DNA from: Clostridium beijerinckii
GTDB taxonomy: Bacteria; Bacillota; Clostridia; Clostridiales; Clostridiaceae
Direction: 5' to 3'
DNA: 64,000 nucleotides
Assembly (NCBI GenBank): GCA_003129525.1
Contig: CP029329.1
Location: 815,001-879,000 of the forward strand
The notes beneath the pieces are model-generated. The model saw only the letters and a program-made list of their open reading frames with translations, was not told the origin of the DNA and searched no databases. Shown here one piece after another: positions 26,840-35,217 of the stretch. The position numbers and the translations under genes were made by a program. Positions within the stretch are counted from its first letter, which is position 1, and each line of letters begins with the position of its first letter.

Positions 26840-27724
26840 ATGAAATTTATAACTTTTAAGTATGATTATATAGAGCAAGTTGGAATTTTAACTAAAGATG
26901 AACAAGGCGTTTATCCATTAAAAAGCCTTGGTTCAAATTATAATAATATGAATGAGTTAATAGAAAATATAACTGATGAAGAAATGAAAAATTTGAAATC
27001 AATACTTGAAAAAGGTTCTATAGAGATTCTTTCTATTAATGATATTTGCAAGATGGCTCCAATTCCTAATCCTAAACAAGATATAATTTGTTTAGGCATT
27101 AATTACATGGCTCATGCGGTGGAATCTGCAAGATATAAAAAAGAAGCTTTCGGTGGTGATAGACCATATGCAGTTTATTTTTCAAAAAGAGTAAATATTG
27201 CAACTGGAGATCAAGATTATATTCCAAGCTATCCAGAAATTGTCGATAGTTTAGACTATGAAGCCGAACTAGTAGTAATAATTAAAAAAGATGCCAAAAA
27301 TGTTGCTAAAAAGGATGCTTATGACTATGTGTTTGGATATACTGTTATGAATGATGTTAGTGCAAGAAATCTACAGACAAGACATAAACAATGGTACTTT
27401 GGCAAAAGCTTAGATGGTTTTACACCAATGGGACCTTCCATTGTTACTAAAGATGAATTTGTAAATCCACCTGTACTCCAAATATGTTCTAGAGTTAATG
27501 GAGAGTTAAGGCAAAATAGTACAACTGATCTTATGATAACTTCAATTGAAGATGTAATTCATGAGTTATCTCAAGGAGTTACTTTAAAAGCTGGAACTAT
27601 TATTGCAATGGGAACTCCTGCAGGTGTAGGCATGGGTTTTGAACCACCAAGGTTTTTAAAATCTGGAGATATAGTAGAATGTGAAATTGAAGGCATCGGT
27701 TGTCTTAAAAATATTATAAAATAG
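26840..27724 (+). CDS. Fumarylacetoacetate hydrolase family protein
   Basis: A 294-residue FAH-fold metal enzyme, 16 nt after folA. Typical motifs are LGINYMAHAVES, then YFSKRVN, DYEAELVVII (metal-binding acid residues), MNDVSARNLQ and GKSLDGFTPMGP, ending in GTPAGVGMG and the GDIVECEIEGIG turn. Members are hydrolases, decarboxylases or isomerases of oxo acids in catabolism. The exact substrate cannot be told, and a link to folate genes is not evident beyond sharing a transcript. ATG with GGAGGATTTTGT. Confidence 0.88.
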   Translation: MKFITFKYDYIEQVGILTKDEQGVYPLKSLGSNYNNMNELIENITDEEMKNLKSILEKGSIEILSINDICKMAPIPNPKQDIICLGINYMAHAVESARYKKEAFGGDRPYAVYFSKRVNIATGDQDYIPSYPEIVDSLDYEAELVVIIKKDAKNVAKKDAYDYVFGYTVMNDVSARNLQTRHKQWYFGKSLDGFTPMGPSIVTKDEFVNPPVLQICSRVNGELRQNSTTDLMITSIEDVIHELSQGVTLKAGTIIAMGTPAGVGMGFEPPRFLKSGDIVECEIEGIGCLKNIIK

Positions 27725-27726
27725 AA

Positions 27727-27772
27727 AAGAAAATGAGGGTATTTCATAAATGAAATGCCCTCATTTTCTTAT
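27727..27772. terminator. Terminator of thyA-folA-FAH operon
   Basis: A 20-bp stem (27727-27746 with 27751-27770, one mismatch) around AAAATGAGGG...CCCTCATTTT with a 4-nt loop. Bidirectional in form; it may also end the SRP RNA transcript from the other strand. Confidence 0.85.
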
Positions 27773-27851
27773 CCTATTGTATGTCCTATGTTAATCCTAT
27801 TGAAGAATAACCTGATTAAAGTTCTTAATTGTAATTAAATATTAAAATAGA

Positions 27852-28118
27852 CCATGCACCTCGCTTTGTTATTAGTTCTCTATACGTTACTTCTGCAGTT
27901 AGCTCAGACCAGATTGATCCACGGCACATGAAAGGAACCACTTATCGCTGCTTCCTTCCAGATCTGACGAGGTTCATGGGCTTCCATTGCGTGGGACCCA
28001 GTCATCAACACCACTTACAAAAGTCAGACTATAGATTGCTAATATCTAAGCGAGGAATTAAATCCTGCTATAGCGGATTGCAGGTTACAGGGCACCGCTG
28101 ACTCCCCATCTAGCATGG
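27852..28118 (-). ncRNA. ffs: Signal recognition particle RNA, large Firmicutes type
   Basis: About 267 nt. The minus strand has the Alu-domain sequences GATGGGGAG, GCGGTGCCCTGTAACC and GCAATCCGCTATAGCAGG at the 5' side. It also has the domain IV hairpin with GTCAGATCTGGAAGGAAGCA, the Ffh binding site. The ends pair as CCATGC (28113-28118) with GCATGG (27852-27857), which I used to set the boundaries. With Ffh it targets membrane and secreted proteins. In clostridia it usually lies next to dnaX; here it is 2.7 kb away behind a plus-strand operon. Confidence 0.95.
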
Positions 28119-28226
28119 CAATGGTGGAATGTTGAGGGCTTGAACCTCAAAATTTTCTTTATCAAGAAAAATTTCCGTCCCCAATGTGGACGCCAAACCA
28201 TATTTACCAAATACTATTTTTAATAC
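28119..28226 (-). ncRNA. Structured leader of the SRP RNA transcript
   Basis: Between the predicted start (about 28226) and the mature 5' end lie three hairpins: CGTCC/GGACG (28176-28192), an AT-rich stem (28149-28173) and TTGAGG/CCTCAA with loop around TTCAAGC (28132-28150). The last resembles a tRNA T-arm followed by ACATTCC-ACCA, but no matching acceptor arm is present. Likely removed by processing (inference). Confidence 0.5.
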
Positions 28227-28232
28227 TTGTTA

Positions 28233-28261
28233 ATGATAACATATAAGAATAGCAAATTCAA
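28233..28261 (-). promoter_or_regulatory. SRP RNA promoter
   Basis: -35 TTGAAT (28256-28261) and -10 TATCAT (28233-28238), spaced 17 bp, about 115 nt upstream of the mature RNA. Confidence 0.65.
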
Positions 28262-28307
28262 GGATATTCTTTTTGGCTTTATATTAAATTTCTTCCATCC
28301 CCCATAA

Positions 28308-28871
28308 TTACTTTTTAACAAGGATAATATGTTCCTTTTCCACTTCTGCTAAAGCCTCAAAAATTTTAAATAAATTATTATCATTAACTTCATTTTTGTA
28401 CTTTTCATAATAAGCTACAGCATGCTCTTCCTTTTGCTTTGCTAATTTTAAAAGAGAATTATCATTATCATATTTATCATAATTTATTTTATTTAAATTC
28501 GGAGTTCTCGTGAATCCACCTAGTCTCTGATGTATCTTAGAATGAAATATTTCTATCTTTGCTAATGCTTTAAATATTTTTTTAACTTCATCATCCTTTG
28601 ACATCATTGCTGCTGTATTGTAAAAATCACCATTAAAAAGTTCAAGTTTAACAGCATGATCTAGAATCTTTAAAGTATTTTCATTGAGTAAATTACTTTC
28701 CACTGTAATGATTTCATTTTCTACATCTAAATATTTCTTGCTTACACCACAAAATGGACAATATATAATATTATTTATAGAATTCTTATCATTAAAAGCT
28801 AATTCATTAAAATTATAATTTTTTTCGTTTATTTCCATACCACATATTTTACACTTCAAATAATTCACCAC
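28308..28871 (-). CDS. Ferritin-like protein with N-terminal zinc ribbon
   Basis: A 187-residue protein. Residues 1-50 are a rubredoxin-like ribbon (CKICGMEI...CPFCG). The remainder is a four-helix ferritin/rubrerythrin-like bundle with repeated E-x2-H elements: LAKIEIFHSKIHQ and ALAEVEKEHIILV. It resembles a rubrerythrin with the metal-binding ribbon at the N-terminus, and would bind a di-iron centre for peroxide reduction. Start is GTG (MVNYLKC) with weak GGAAAGTG upstream. Isolated gene. Canonical rubrerythrin motifs are partly changed, so function is less certain than fold. Confidence 0.75.
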   Translation of the reverse strand: MVNYLKCKICGMEINEKNYNFNELAFNDKNSINNIIYCPFCGVSKKYLDVENEIITVESNLLNENTLKILDHAVKLELFNGDFYNTAAMMSKDDEVKKIFKALAKIEIFHSKIHQRLGGFTRTPNLNKINYDKYDNDNSLLKLAKQKEEHAVAYYEKYKNEVNDNNLFKIFEALAEVEKEHIILVKK

Positions 28872-28987
28872 TTTCCAATTTCATATATATTTTAACATAT
28901 TTTTTGTATAAGTGGCTACTCTGATTTTAATCAGGTAATCATGACCTATTTGAATGTAGATTATTTCTTACAACATATATATTAACA

Positions 28988-29016
28988 TTGCTAATTATCT
29001 ATAATAATGTTAATAT
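28988..29016 (+). promoter_or_regulatory. Promoter of the fluoride-responsive gene
   Basis: -35 TTGCTA (28988-28993), 17-nt spacer, -10 TAATAT (29011-29016). The start falls near 29023, just before the riboswitch. 28872-28987 shows nothing else. Confidence 0.55.
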
Positions 29017-29029
29017 ATAAAATATATTT

Positions 29030-29112
29030 TAGGCGATGGAGTTCGCCTTAATTTCGTAACGCTAAAGGCTCCTACAAAACAACGAATGACGTTATTTTGT
29101 AGGAGTTTTTTA
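29030..29112 (+). promoter_or_regulatory. Fluoride riboswitch (crcB motif) with terminator
   Basis: The aptamer has AGGCGATGGAGTTCGCCT, then AACGC and GGCTCCTAC, the conserved crcB-motif core. The 3' side CTCCTAC belongs to a terminator stem (29069-29084 with 29090-29105, followed by T6). In the ligand-free state the terminator would form; fluoride binding should hold the aptamer and let transcription continue into the antiporter gene. Confidence 0.93.
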
Positions 29113-29116
29113 TTTA

Positions 29117-29150
29117 GACACATTCAAAAAATAACAAATCAATATGCTAG
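29117..29150. repeat. Copy of the dispersed intergenic motif
   Basis: Contains AAAAATAACAAATCAATATG, similar to the copies near 17400, 31965 and 57595. It sits between the riboswitch terminator and the antiporter gene, inside the leader. Confidence 0.5.
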
Positions 29151-29217
29151 TCCTTTTGACTCGCATTTTCTTTCACAGGACTCAAACACCTTATGAAAAT
29201 GACTGAGAGGAGAAAAA

Positions 29218-30519
29218 ATGATTAAAAAAAATCAACAAAATAAATTTACATTTCTTAAAAACTCTACTATCAGTACAATTATTGGAATATCATTTTTAAA
29301 ATGGGTATTTATAGGATCAATTGTTGGTACTTTAACCGGAATAGCGGCAACTTTATTTTTGAAAAGTTTAGAGATTGCAACAGATTTAAGAAACAGTAAT
29401 CCATGGTTATTGTTTCTTCTGCCAATAGGCGGTGCTTTTGTTAGTTTTATATATTCCAAGTATGGAAAAAGTTCTTCAAAGGGTAATAATTTAATCATAG
29501 ATAAAATTAATGAAAATGCAGATAATATCCCTCTGCGCATGGCTCCTTTGGTTTTTTTAGGGACTTTTATAACACACTTATTCGGAGGTTCTGCCGGAAG
29601 AGAAGGTACTGGTGTACAAATAGGTGCAAGTATATCAGAAGGCATTGGACGCTTATTTAGATTGGATAAAATCGACACTAAAATTATTCTAATGTGTGGA
29701 ATTAGCAGTGGATTTGGTTCTGTCTTTGGTACTCCACTTGCTGGAACTATATTCGGGTTAGAAGTTGCAGCACTTGGATCCATGAATTATAGTGGATTAA
29801 TACCTTGTTTTACAGCTGCTTTTGTAGGAAATTGGGTGACAGAAATTCTTGGTATTCATCATTCACACTATAATATATTAGGAATTCCTGATATTACATA
29901 TACTGTAGTCTTGAAAGTTATAATTGCCTCAATCTTATTTGGACTTATTAGTAAATTATTTAGTGAATTAACACATAAATTAAAAGCTTTATTTTCTTAT
30001 AGCTTTGAAAGTGCAACTTTTAAAAGTGTGGTGGGTGGGTTTATCATAATCATTTTAACATATATAGTTGGAACAAGAGATTACCTTGGACTTAGCATTC
30101 CATTAATTTCAGATTCATTTACTGAACAGGTTAATCCTTTTGCATTTTTAAATAAACTTATATTTACATCTCTTACTTTAGGCACTGGATTTCAAGGTGG
30201 TGAGGTTACACCTCTATTTGTAATAGGTTCAACCTTTGGAAATACTTTATCAAGTATTCTTCATATTTCACCTTCATTTTTAGCGTGCTTAGGTCTTATT
30301 GGAGTATTTGCAGGCGCAACTAATGCACCAATTACCTCTTTCATTTTAGGCATTGAAATGTTTGGTTCTCAAGGTAGTGAATATATGTTTATGACTTGTG
30401 CAATAAGTTATTTATTTTCAGGTCATTCAGGGATTTATATTTCTCAGAAAATTAGCACAAGCAAAAGTAAATTAGTCGAGGTACCTAAAGACGCTACTCT
30501 TTCCCATTATATAAAATAA
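29218..30519 (+). CDS. CLC-F type fluoride/proton antiporter
   Basis: A 433-residue CLC-fold membrane protein with about 12 helices that exports fluoride in exchange for protons. The selectivity segment reads GGSAGREGTGVQIGASI, with GREGT rather than the GREGP of chloride CLCs. Further on are GISSGFGSVFGTPLAGTIFG and GTGFQGGEVTPLFVIGSTFG, also characteristic of the CLC-F branch. The fluoride riboswitch directly upstream settles the ion. ATG follows GAGAGGAGAAAA. Single-gene transcript ending in a hairpin. Confidence 0.96.
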   Translation: MIKKNQQNKFTFLKNSTISTIIGISFLKWVFIGSIVGTLTGIAATLFLKSLEIATDLRNSNPWLLFLLPIGGAFVSFIYSKYGKSSSKGNNLIIDKINENADNIPLRMAPLVFLGTFITHLFGGSAGREGTGVQIGASISEGIGRLFRLDKIDTKIILMCGISSGFGSVFGTPLAGTIFGLEVAALGSMNYSGLIPCFTAAFVGNWVTEILGIHHSHYNILGIPDITYTVVLKVIIASILFGLISKLFSELTHKLKALFSYSFESATFKSVVGGFIIIILTYIVGTRDYLGLSIPLISDSFTEQVNPFAFLNKLIFTSLTLGTGFQGGEVTPLFVIGSTFGNTLSSILHISPSFLACLGLIGVFAGATNAPITSFILGIEMFGSQGSEYMFMTCAISYLFSGHSGIYISQKISTSKSKLVEVPKDATLSHYIK

Positions 30520-30608
30520 AGGGGTAAGAATTCATTTCAGTCACTTATGATTTGTTAATACTACTAGCAAATCATAAGTAATTTAATAAAAACTTATCCC
30601 TTTATTTC
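30518..30608. terminator. Terminator between the antiporter and the Lit-like gene
   Basis: Perfect inner stem ACTTATGATTTG (30543-30554 with 30568-30579) and an outer pairing AAAGGGgTAAG with CTTATCCCTTT. Convergent genes, so bidirectional. Confidence 0.8.
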
Positions 30609-30614
30609 TTTTTA

Positions 30615-31229
30615 TTAATCTTTATTTTTTAAATGAATAACCTTAATAACTAAAGTAAATATTACTAACAAACTTAATACTAAGATTAATTCAATCATAA
30701 AAAGTTCTTCAGGCAATGCATTTATTATCGGATCAGTTACCGAATCAAAAATCCAATAGTCATTTCTAAAAAATATTTTATGAAAAAAATAAAATGTCTT
30801 AGAAAAATCCATTACTACCATTATAGAAACAGAAATGAATATTACTGTTATTATATTTACACTATTATTAAAGCTTTTTATAAGCATTTTACCCAAATTA
30901 TTATTTTTATTATTAATTATTTTAAAAATCATTATAACAATGAAAATAATACTAATTGTATATAAAAATATAAATATTTGTTTCACTTCATAAAAATGAA
31001 TTTTCCCAAAACTACTCATAGGTAACTTATTAAGTACTAATTCATTATTCAATGGATTTTGAACATAGTAAATTATTCTTTTATAATTATCCATTAATAT
31101 GTCTGTTGATAATCCAGTATAATTATTTAATTCATATTTGTGGATTACATATCTATATACAACTGTCACATTTAGAACACCTAAAACTGCAATAGCGATA
31201 ATAGAAATTGCATAAAATATATCTCTCAA
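30615..31229 (-). CDS. Lit-like (TIGR01906/DUF1461) membrane protein
   Basis: A protein of at least 204 residues with four hydrophobic segments. The family signature FFHKIFFRNDYWIFDSVTDP followed by IINALPEELFM is clear. Characterised members are lipoprotein intramolecular transacylase (Lit), which moves an acyl chain on lipoproteins to make lyso-lipoproteins that blunt TLR2 recognition. The start is unsure: TTG at 31227-31229 lacks a ribosome binding site, while the frame stays open about 20 codons upstream to an AAGGAAG sequence without an ATG. The function here is inferred from the family. Confidence 0.8.
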   Translation of the reverse strand: MRDIFYAISIIAIAVLGVLNVTVVYRYVIHKYELNNYTGLSTDILMDNYKRIIYYVQNPLNNELVLNKLPMSSFGKIHFYEVKQIFIFLYTISIIFIVIMIFKIINNKNNNLGKMLIKSFNNSVNIITVIFISVSIMVVMDFSKTFYFFHKIFFRNDYWIFDSVTDPIINALPEELFMIELILVLSLLVIFTLVIKVIHLKNKD

Positions 31230-31346
31230 AAGATTAAAAACTAACTTTTGTATTGTTGCACAACTATTATTATATATAATAAATTCACTTCCTTAATAAG
31301 AGTTTTAAATACTTTTTAATACTCTATATTCATAGTGTTTCTGTTA

Positions 31347-31946
31347 TTATTTAAATACTTTTATCCGTTCTTCTAATCCATTATATTTCTTTTCATTAGG
31401 TGTTGCAGTGGGTTTTCCAAATGGCATCTGAGCAATTAATTTCCAGTTATTAGGTATCTTCCATTCATTCTTTACATCTTCTTCAATAAGTTCATTATAA
31501 TGTTGTAATGAAACACCGAAGCCTTCAATTTCTAATGAAGTCCAAATAACATATTGATGCATTCCATTCGTTTGTTGAGACCAAATCGGAAAGTTTCCTT
31601 CGTATAATGGAAACTGCTCTTGAAGAGATTTAATTGTACTATTGTCTTCAAAAAATAAAATTGTTGCATATCCATTACTAAATGAATTTATTTTTTCTTC
31701 AGTTGAGCTGAATTTATCAACAGGAATAATCTTTCTTAAAGCTTCCTTCGTAATATCCCATAACTTGTCGTGTTGTTTATCTAGCAATAGAATTACTCTT
31801 GTACTTTGTGAATTAAATGCTGATGGAGTATGCTTTACTGCATGATTAATTACTTCTTTAATTCTTTCATCTGAAACAACTGTTTCTTTGCTAATCCCAT
31901 AAAATGAACGTCTCTCTGCTACTGCATCATAAAAATCCTTTTTCAT
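31347..31946 (-). CDS. Nitroreductase family protein
   Basis: About 199 residues, FMN-dependent nitroreductase fold of the clostridial YdfN/Frm2-like type. It has AVAERRSFYGIS at the start (flavin-binding Arg), AFNSQSTRVILL, and FPIWSQQTNGMHQYVIWTSL, ending with MPFGKPTATPNEK. The start is taken at MKKDFYDAV because GGGAG lies 11 nt upstream; two earlier in-frame ATGs overlap that site. Substrate unknown, probably nitro- or fatty-acid-related redox signalling as in family members. Single gene. Confidence 0.87.
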   Translation of the reverse strand: MKKDFYDAVAERRSFYGISKETVVSDERIKEVINHAVKHTPSAFNSQSTRVILLLDKQHDKLWDITKEALRKIIPVDKFSSTEEKINSFSNGYATILFFEDNSTIKSLQEQFPLYEGNFPIWSQQTNGMHQYVIWTSLEIEGFGVSLQHYNELIEEDVKNEWKIPNNWKLIAQMPFGKPTATPNEKKYNGLEERIKVFK

Positions 31947-31961
31947 ATCAATCATATCTCC

Positions 31962-31994
31962 CATCTTTGATTTGTTATTTTCTTTTATGTCTCA
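31962..31994. repeat. Copy of the dispersed intergenic motif (minus strand)
   Basis: On the minus strand it reads AGAAAATAACAAATCAAAG and runs up to the start of the nitroreductase gene. Confidence 0.5.
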
Positions 31995-32011
31995 TAATAA
32001 TTTTATAATAA

Positions 32012-32060
32012 AGCCATTTATAATTTAAAAATTATAAATGGCTTTATTGGCAACTTTTAA
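32012..32060 (-). terminator. Terminator of the CheX pair
   Basis: Inverted repeat AAGCCATTTATAATTT (about 32012-32027) with AAATTATAAATGGCTT (about 32029-32044), close to the stop of the second CheX gene. Confidence 0.8.
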
Positions 32061-32064
32061 TATA

Positions 32065-32532
32065 TTAAAGTGTATTTTTTTCCATTGATATATTAACCTC
32101 AATCACCATCTCATTTACTCCCATTTCAATGCAAACCACTTTATCAGAGCTTGCATTTGCAGTAAATTCTCCATGAATAAGAGTTGGTGTGGATATATTT
32201 ATATTTATATTATCATTTGAAAAGTTGGTTGCCACATTGGCTGTTAACATATTTGTAAGTTCTGAAATTGCACTTTGTGCTAATTCATCAAAGTTATCTA
32301 CGGGCATTCCCATCATCATTGTAGATGCAATTTTTTTTGCATCATTTAAACTAAGTCCATAAATAACATTTCCTCTAATGTCACCAATAATACCCACAAT
32401 AATCATAACTCCTGGACTTTCTATAAATCTACCTTTCAATCTCATTCCTTTTTTCTCCACATTAGTTAAACCCAATTGGGGCATAACACTTGCAAAAGAA
32501 TTCAAAATAGGATTTATATAATTGACATCCAT
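32065..32532 (-). CDS. CheX-like chemotaxis phosphatase
   Basis: A 155-residue protein of the CheC/CheX fold. It has the E-x2-N phosphatase motif in SAISELTNMLTANVATNF (residues about 86-103), which in CheX dephosphorylates CheY-P. The strands IIVGIIGDIRGNVIYGLS and CIEMGVNEMVIEVNIS fit the fold. It overlaps the preceding gene by 19 nt and uses GAGGTGAAGGTGA inside that gene as ribosome binding site, so the two are co-translated. Confidence 0.9.
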   Translation of the reverse strand: MDVNYINPILNSFASVMPQLGLTNVEKKGMRLKGRFIESPGVMIIVGIIGDIRGNVIYGLSLNDAKKIASTMMMGMPVDNFDELAQSAISELTNMLTANVATNFSNDNININISTPTLIHGEFTANASSDKVVCIEMGVNEMVIEVNISMEKNTL

Positions 32533-33389
32533 TCACCTTCACCTCTTCCAAAACCTATACTTATTGACAAATCCCCAAATTGAGTTTTTGCATTTGCAGC
32601 ATAAATAGCCTCTAATTCTGCTTTTGATATACTAATTGATTCTCCATGAAATGTAGTTGGTGGTGCAACCCTTAGTCCTAATACTTTGTTCTTTTTATTT
32701 ATCATTGAGCATGCATTTCCTGCAATCATATTTGATATTTCAGCCATAACATTAAGAATTTCTTCATTATCTTTAGGCTCTCTTTTAATTAAATTTTTTG
32801 CTATATTATGTGCAGATTCAAATGACATATCAACAATCATTCTTCCTGAGTATTTTCCTATAATACCCATAATTATTGAAATACCTGCACTATGTTTTTC
32901 TACATTAACATTACTTTCATCTGTGATTTGCGGAATTGTTTTAGTAAGTTTATTAAAAACATTTAATAGAGATTCTTTGAATATTGCAGAATAGAATCCT
33001 TCTAGCTCTAAAAATAATTCCTCATCTACCATCACTCTATTTATTAATAAAGTTAGTTCTTCTGCCTCAACTGGTTTTTGTGCATATCCAGATACATGAG
33101 TTTTTTTAGCTTTTCTTACAATTTCATCATCCATCATCGAACTAACAATTATTACTTTAATATTAGAATTAATTTTATGTATTTCTCTTGTACATTCAAA
33201 TCCATCAGTTCCTGGAATAGTCATATCCATTGTTACTAAATCTGGTTTTGTATTCATAACTACTTCAATTGTTTCTGCTAAAGAACTTGCTTCTCCTACA
33301 ACATTAAACCCATTCTCTGTTAACACATCTCGTAACAAAGCAATTTGGAAAGGAGAATCATCAACTATAACAATATTTACATTTTTCAT
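32514..33389 (-). CDS. Response regulator fused to CheX-type domain
   Basis: A 291-residue two-domain protein. Residues 1-120 are a CheY-like receiver with IVDDSPFQ, the phosphorylated Asp in VTMDMTIPGTDGFE and Lys in AQKPVEAEEL. Residues 135-290 are a CheX-like domain with E-x2-N in MAEISNMIAGNACSMI. Start is the ATG of MKNVNIVIVDDS, with AAAGGGG upstream. It pairs with a second CheX gene. A local kinase is not present; the phosphate source is probably CheA elsewhere (inference). Confidence 0.9.
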   Translation of the reverse strand: MKNVNIVIVDDSPFQIALLRDVLTENGFNVVGEASSLAETIEVVMNTKPDLVTMDMTIPGTDGFECTREIHKINSNIKVIIVSSMMDDEIVRKAKKTHVSGYAQKPVEAEELTLLINRVMVDEELFLELEGFYSAIFKESLLNVFNKLTKTIPQITDESNVNVEKHSAGISIIMGIIGKYSGRMIVDMSFESAHNIAKNLIKREPKDNEEILNVMAEISNMIAGNACSMINKKNKVLGLRVAPPTTFHGESISISKAELEAIYAANAKTQFGDLSISIGFGRGEGEWMSII

Positions 33390-33587
33390 AATCCCATACA
33401 CCCCTTTATCCCTAAAAATTATATTTAATTCTTATAACTTAAATATTCAATATGTCTATTTACTGACAATTAACCCTATTATTATTATATTTTAAAATTC
33501 AACAATACTCAATAAATTTCAGAATATTATAATATTTCTCTCTTCTTTTAGACTAATAATATATTAAAACTTTTACATTTATCATTA

Positions 33588-34610
33588 TTAGTTGTTCTTA
33601 TTAATGTACGGTACTTCAATTATATCTAATATAAACATAAACACAGGAATTCCAACAATTAATCCTAATATTCCAGCAATATGTTCTGATACTATAAGTA
33701 TACTTAACGTATAAAATATAGGTAACTTAGTTTTTGCCGACATTAACTTTGGATTTAATATGTACGCTTCAATTGCATGAAGTAATGCAATCATAATAAG
33801 CACATATACAACTTGAACTAATCCTCCATTATTAAAAGCAACTATGCTTAATGGTACTAATGATATTATTACGCCTGCTACAGGAATAAGGCCAAGCAAC
33901 ATTACCATCATTCCAAATCCTAATAGATGAGGGAATCCAATTATCCATAATCCAATAGTAGATAGTACACCATTAATTGTAGCTATAACTATTTGTACTT
34001 CTATAACTTTACCAAATGAAGAAATAAATTTTCTCCCTAAAAATTGAAGTTCACTATAAATTCCAGATATTTTACTTTGTCTAAATTTAGATGTAAATTG
34101 AATTATCTTGTCTTTTTCTAAAAGGAAAAAAATACTTAAAATTAAAGCAATTACAATATTAATTCCTATTTTACTTATATTAGAAATAGACTGTACAATG
34201 TAATTTATGCCTTCTGTTGAAAAGATACTTCCATAAATTTGGTCTAATTTTTCTTGTATCAAATTAATAAATTGATTATTTTGTGGAGAACTATAAATTT
34301 CATTTATTTGTCTAACAACCTGTTTAAATTCTTGAATAACTAGTGGTAAAAAATCTATTATTATTATGAATAGCATAGCTGTTACAACTAAAGAAACTGT
34401 CAATATCATTACTTTATAGTTTATCCTTATTTTATTATCAAGTTTAATTATTAAAAATTGAGAGACATTATCAATTAAATATGTAAATACAAAAGTTAAA
34501 AGCATCAAACTAAGCATGTCTTTCATTGCATATAAAAATATAAATACTATTAATAATGTTATAAACCTTTTAAAAACTTGGCTTTTTATAACTTGCATCA
34601 TATTTGGCAT
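33588..34610 (-). CDS. AI-2E family membrane transporter
   Basis: A 340-residue membrane protein with about eight helices in the AI-2E/PerM arrangement: two N-terminal helices, a hydrophilic stretch with SSPQNNQFINLIQEKLDQIY, then a C-terminal block with VQIVIATINGVLSTIGLWIIGFPH and LNPKLMSAKTKLPIF followed by GLIVGIPVF. Start is the ATG of MPNMMQVIKSQ after AAGGAGTAGT; the extra six codons upstream are unlikely. Related proteins export signalling molecules or drive ion exchange; the substrate here is unknown. Confidence 0.88.
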   Translation of the reverse strand: MPNMMQVIKSQVFKRFITLLIVFIFLYAMKDMLSLMLLTFVFTYLIDNVSQFLIIKLDNKIRINYKVMILTVSLVVTAMLFIIIIDFLPLVIQEFKQVVRQINEIYSSPQNNQFINLIQEKLDQIYGSIFSTEGINYIVQSISNISKIGINIVIALILSIFFLLEKDKIIQFTSKFRQSKISGIYSELQFLGRKFISSFGKVIEVQIVIATINGVLSTIGLWIIGFPHLLGFGMMVMLLGLIPVAGVIISLVPLSIVAFNNGGLVQVVYVLIMIALLHAIEAYILNPKLMSAKTKLPIFYTLSILIVSEHIAGILGLIVGIPVFMFILDIIEVPYINKNN

Positions 34611-34755
34611 CAATACTACTCCTTGCATATCTTATGATTTTAAATTTGAATAATTTATATAAATATTGTAACTCTTATATATAAATATCCCTATATTAAT
34701 ACTAGCAGTTTTACTTTTCTATGTAAATGATTTTAAACTATAATATATATAAATA

Positions 34756-34803
34756 CTAAAATACAGGATAAGATGTCAGATTTTCTTATCCTGTATTTTA
34801 GTA
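34756..34803 (-). terminator. Terminator of the 117-residue gene
   Basis: A 17-bp perfect stem (34756-34772 with 34785-34801, AAAATACAGGATAAG) between the AI-2E gene and the unknown gene. Confidence 0.85.
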
Positions 34804-34827
34804 TGCATTTTTTAATTATATTATCTT

Positions 34828-35181
34828 TTACCCTATAAAATCTTTTAAACACCCTATAAATTGCCCTTCATAATAAGTTCCGAGTTTATGATCCTTTATT
34901 TTCACTTTAATATTGGAATCAACTCCACTTTCTACACAATACGTTGCAAAAAAACTGATTTGTTTCTTTCCTGTTGTTCTTGGATCAAGCGCTGGTTCGC
35001 CTTCTAGTGTATAAAATTCCTCACCGTCCAGTTTTACAAATCTTAATGCACTATCATAATCAATTTCTTTTTTATCTTGTGAAGACATAATGAAAGTATG
35101 ATGAAAATTATGTCTTTCTGCTGTTTTATGATCATAACTTTCTATATAACCATTCTTAAGTACAATCCCAATAATCGGCAT
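34828..35181 (-). CDS. Conserved-looking hypothetical protein, 117 residues
   Basis: Not recognised. A soluble, mainly beta-strand protein beginning MPIIGIVLKNGYIESYDHKT and ending GTYYEGQFIGCLKDFIG. It has no signal, membrane span or catalytic motif, and two cysteines. A strong GGAGG lies 20 nt upstream of the ATG, too far for normal use. Codons for ATA at 35193 and other near-cognates lie at the right distance, so the start may be a little upstream. It follows pyruvate carboxylase across a terminator, so it is probably independent. Confidence 0.7.
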   Translation of the reverse strand: MPIIGIVLKNGYIESYDHKTAERHNFHHTFIMSSQDKKEIDYDSALRFVKLDGEEFYTLEGEPALDPRTTGKKQISFFATYCVESGVDSNIKVKIKDHKLGTYYEGQFIGCLKDFIG

Positions 35182-35217
35182 GAAGTTTTCTATATTAAAG
35201 TCCTCCTTTAAAAATAA

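Noticed and set aside
28122..28150. tRNA gene beside the SRP RNA
   Set aside because: Only a T-arm-like hairpin and ACCA are present; acceptor, D and anticodon arms do not form.
28085..28201. Short ORF starting MVWRPHWG running into the SRP RNA
   Set aside because: It lacks a ribosome binding site and overlaps a clear structured RNA and its leader.
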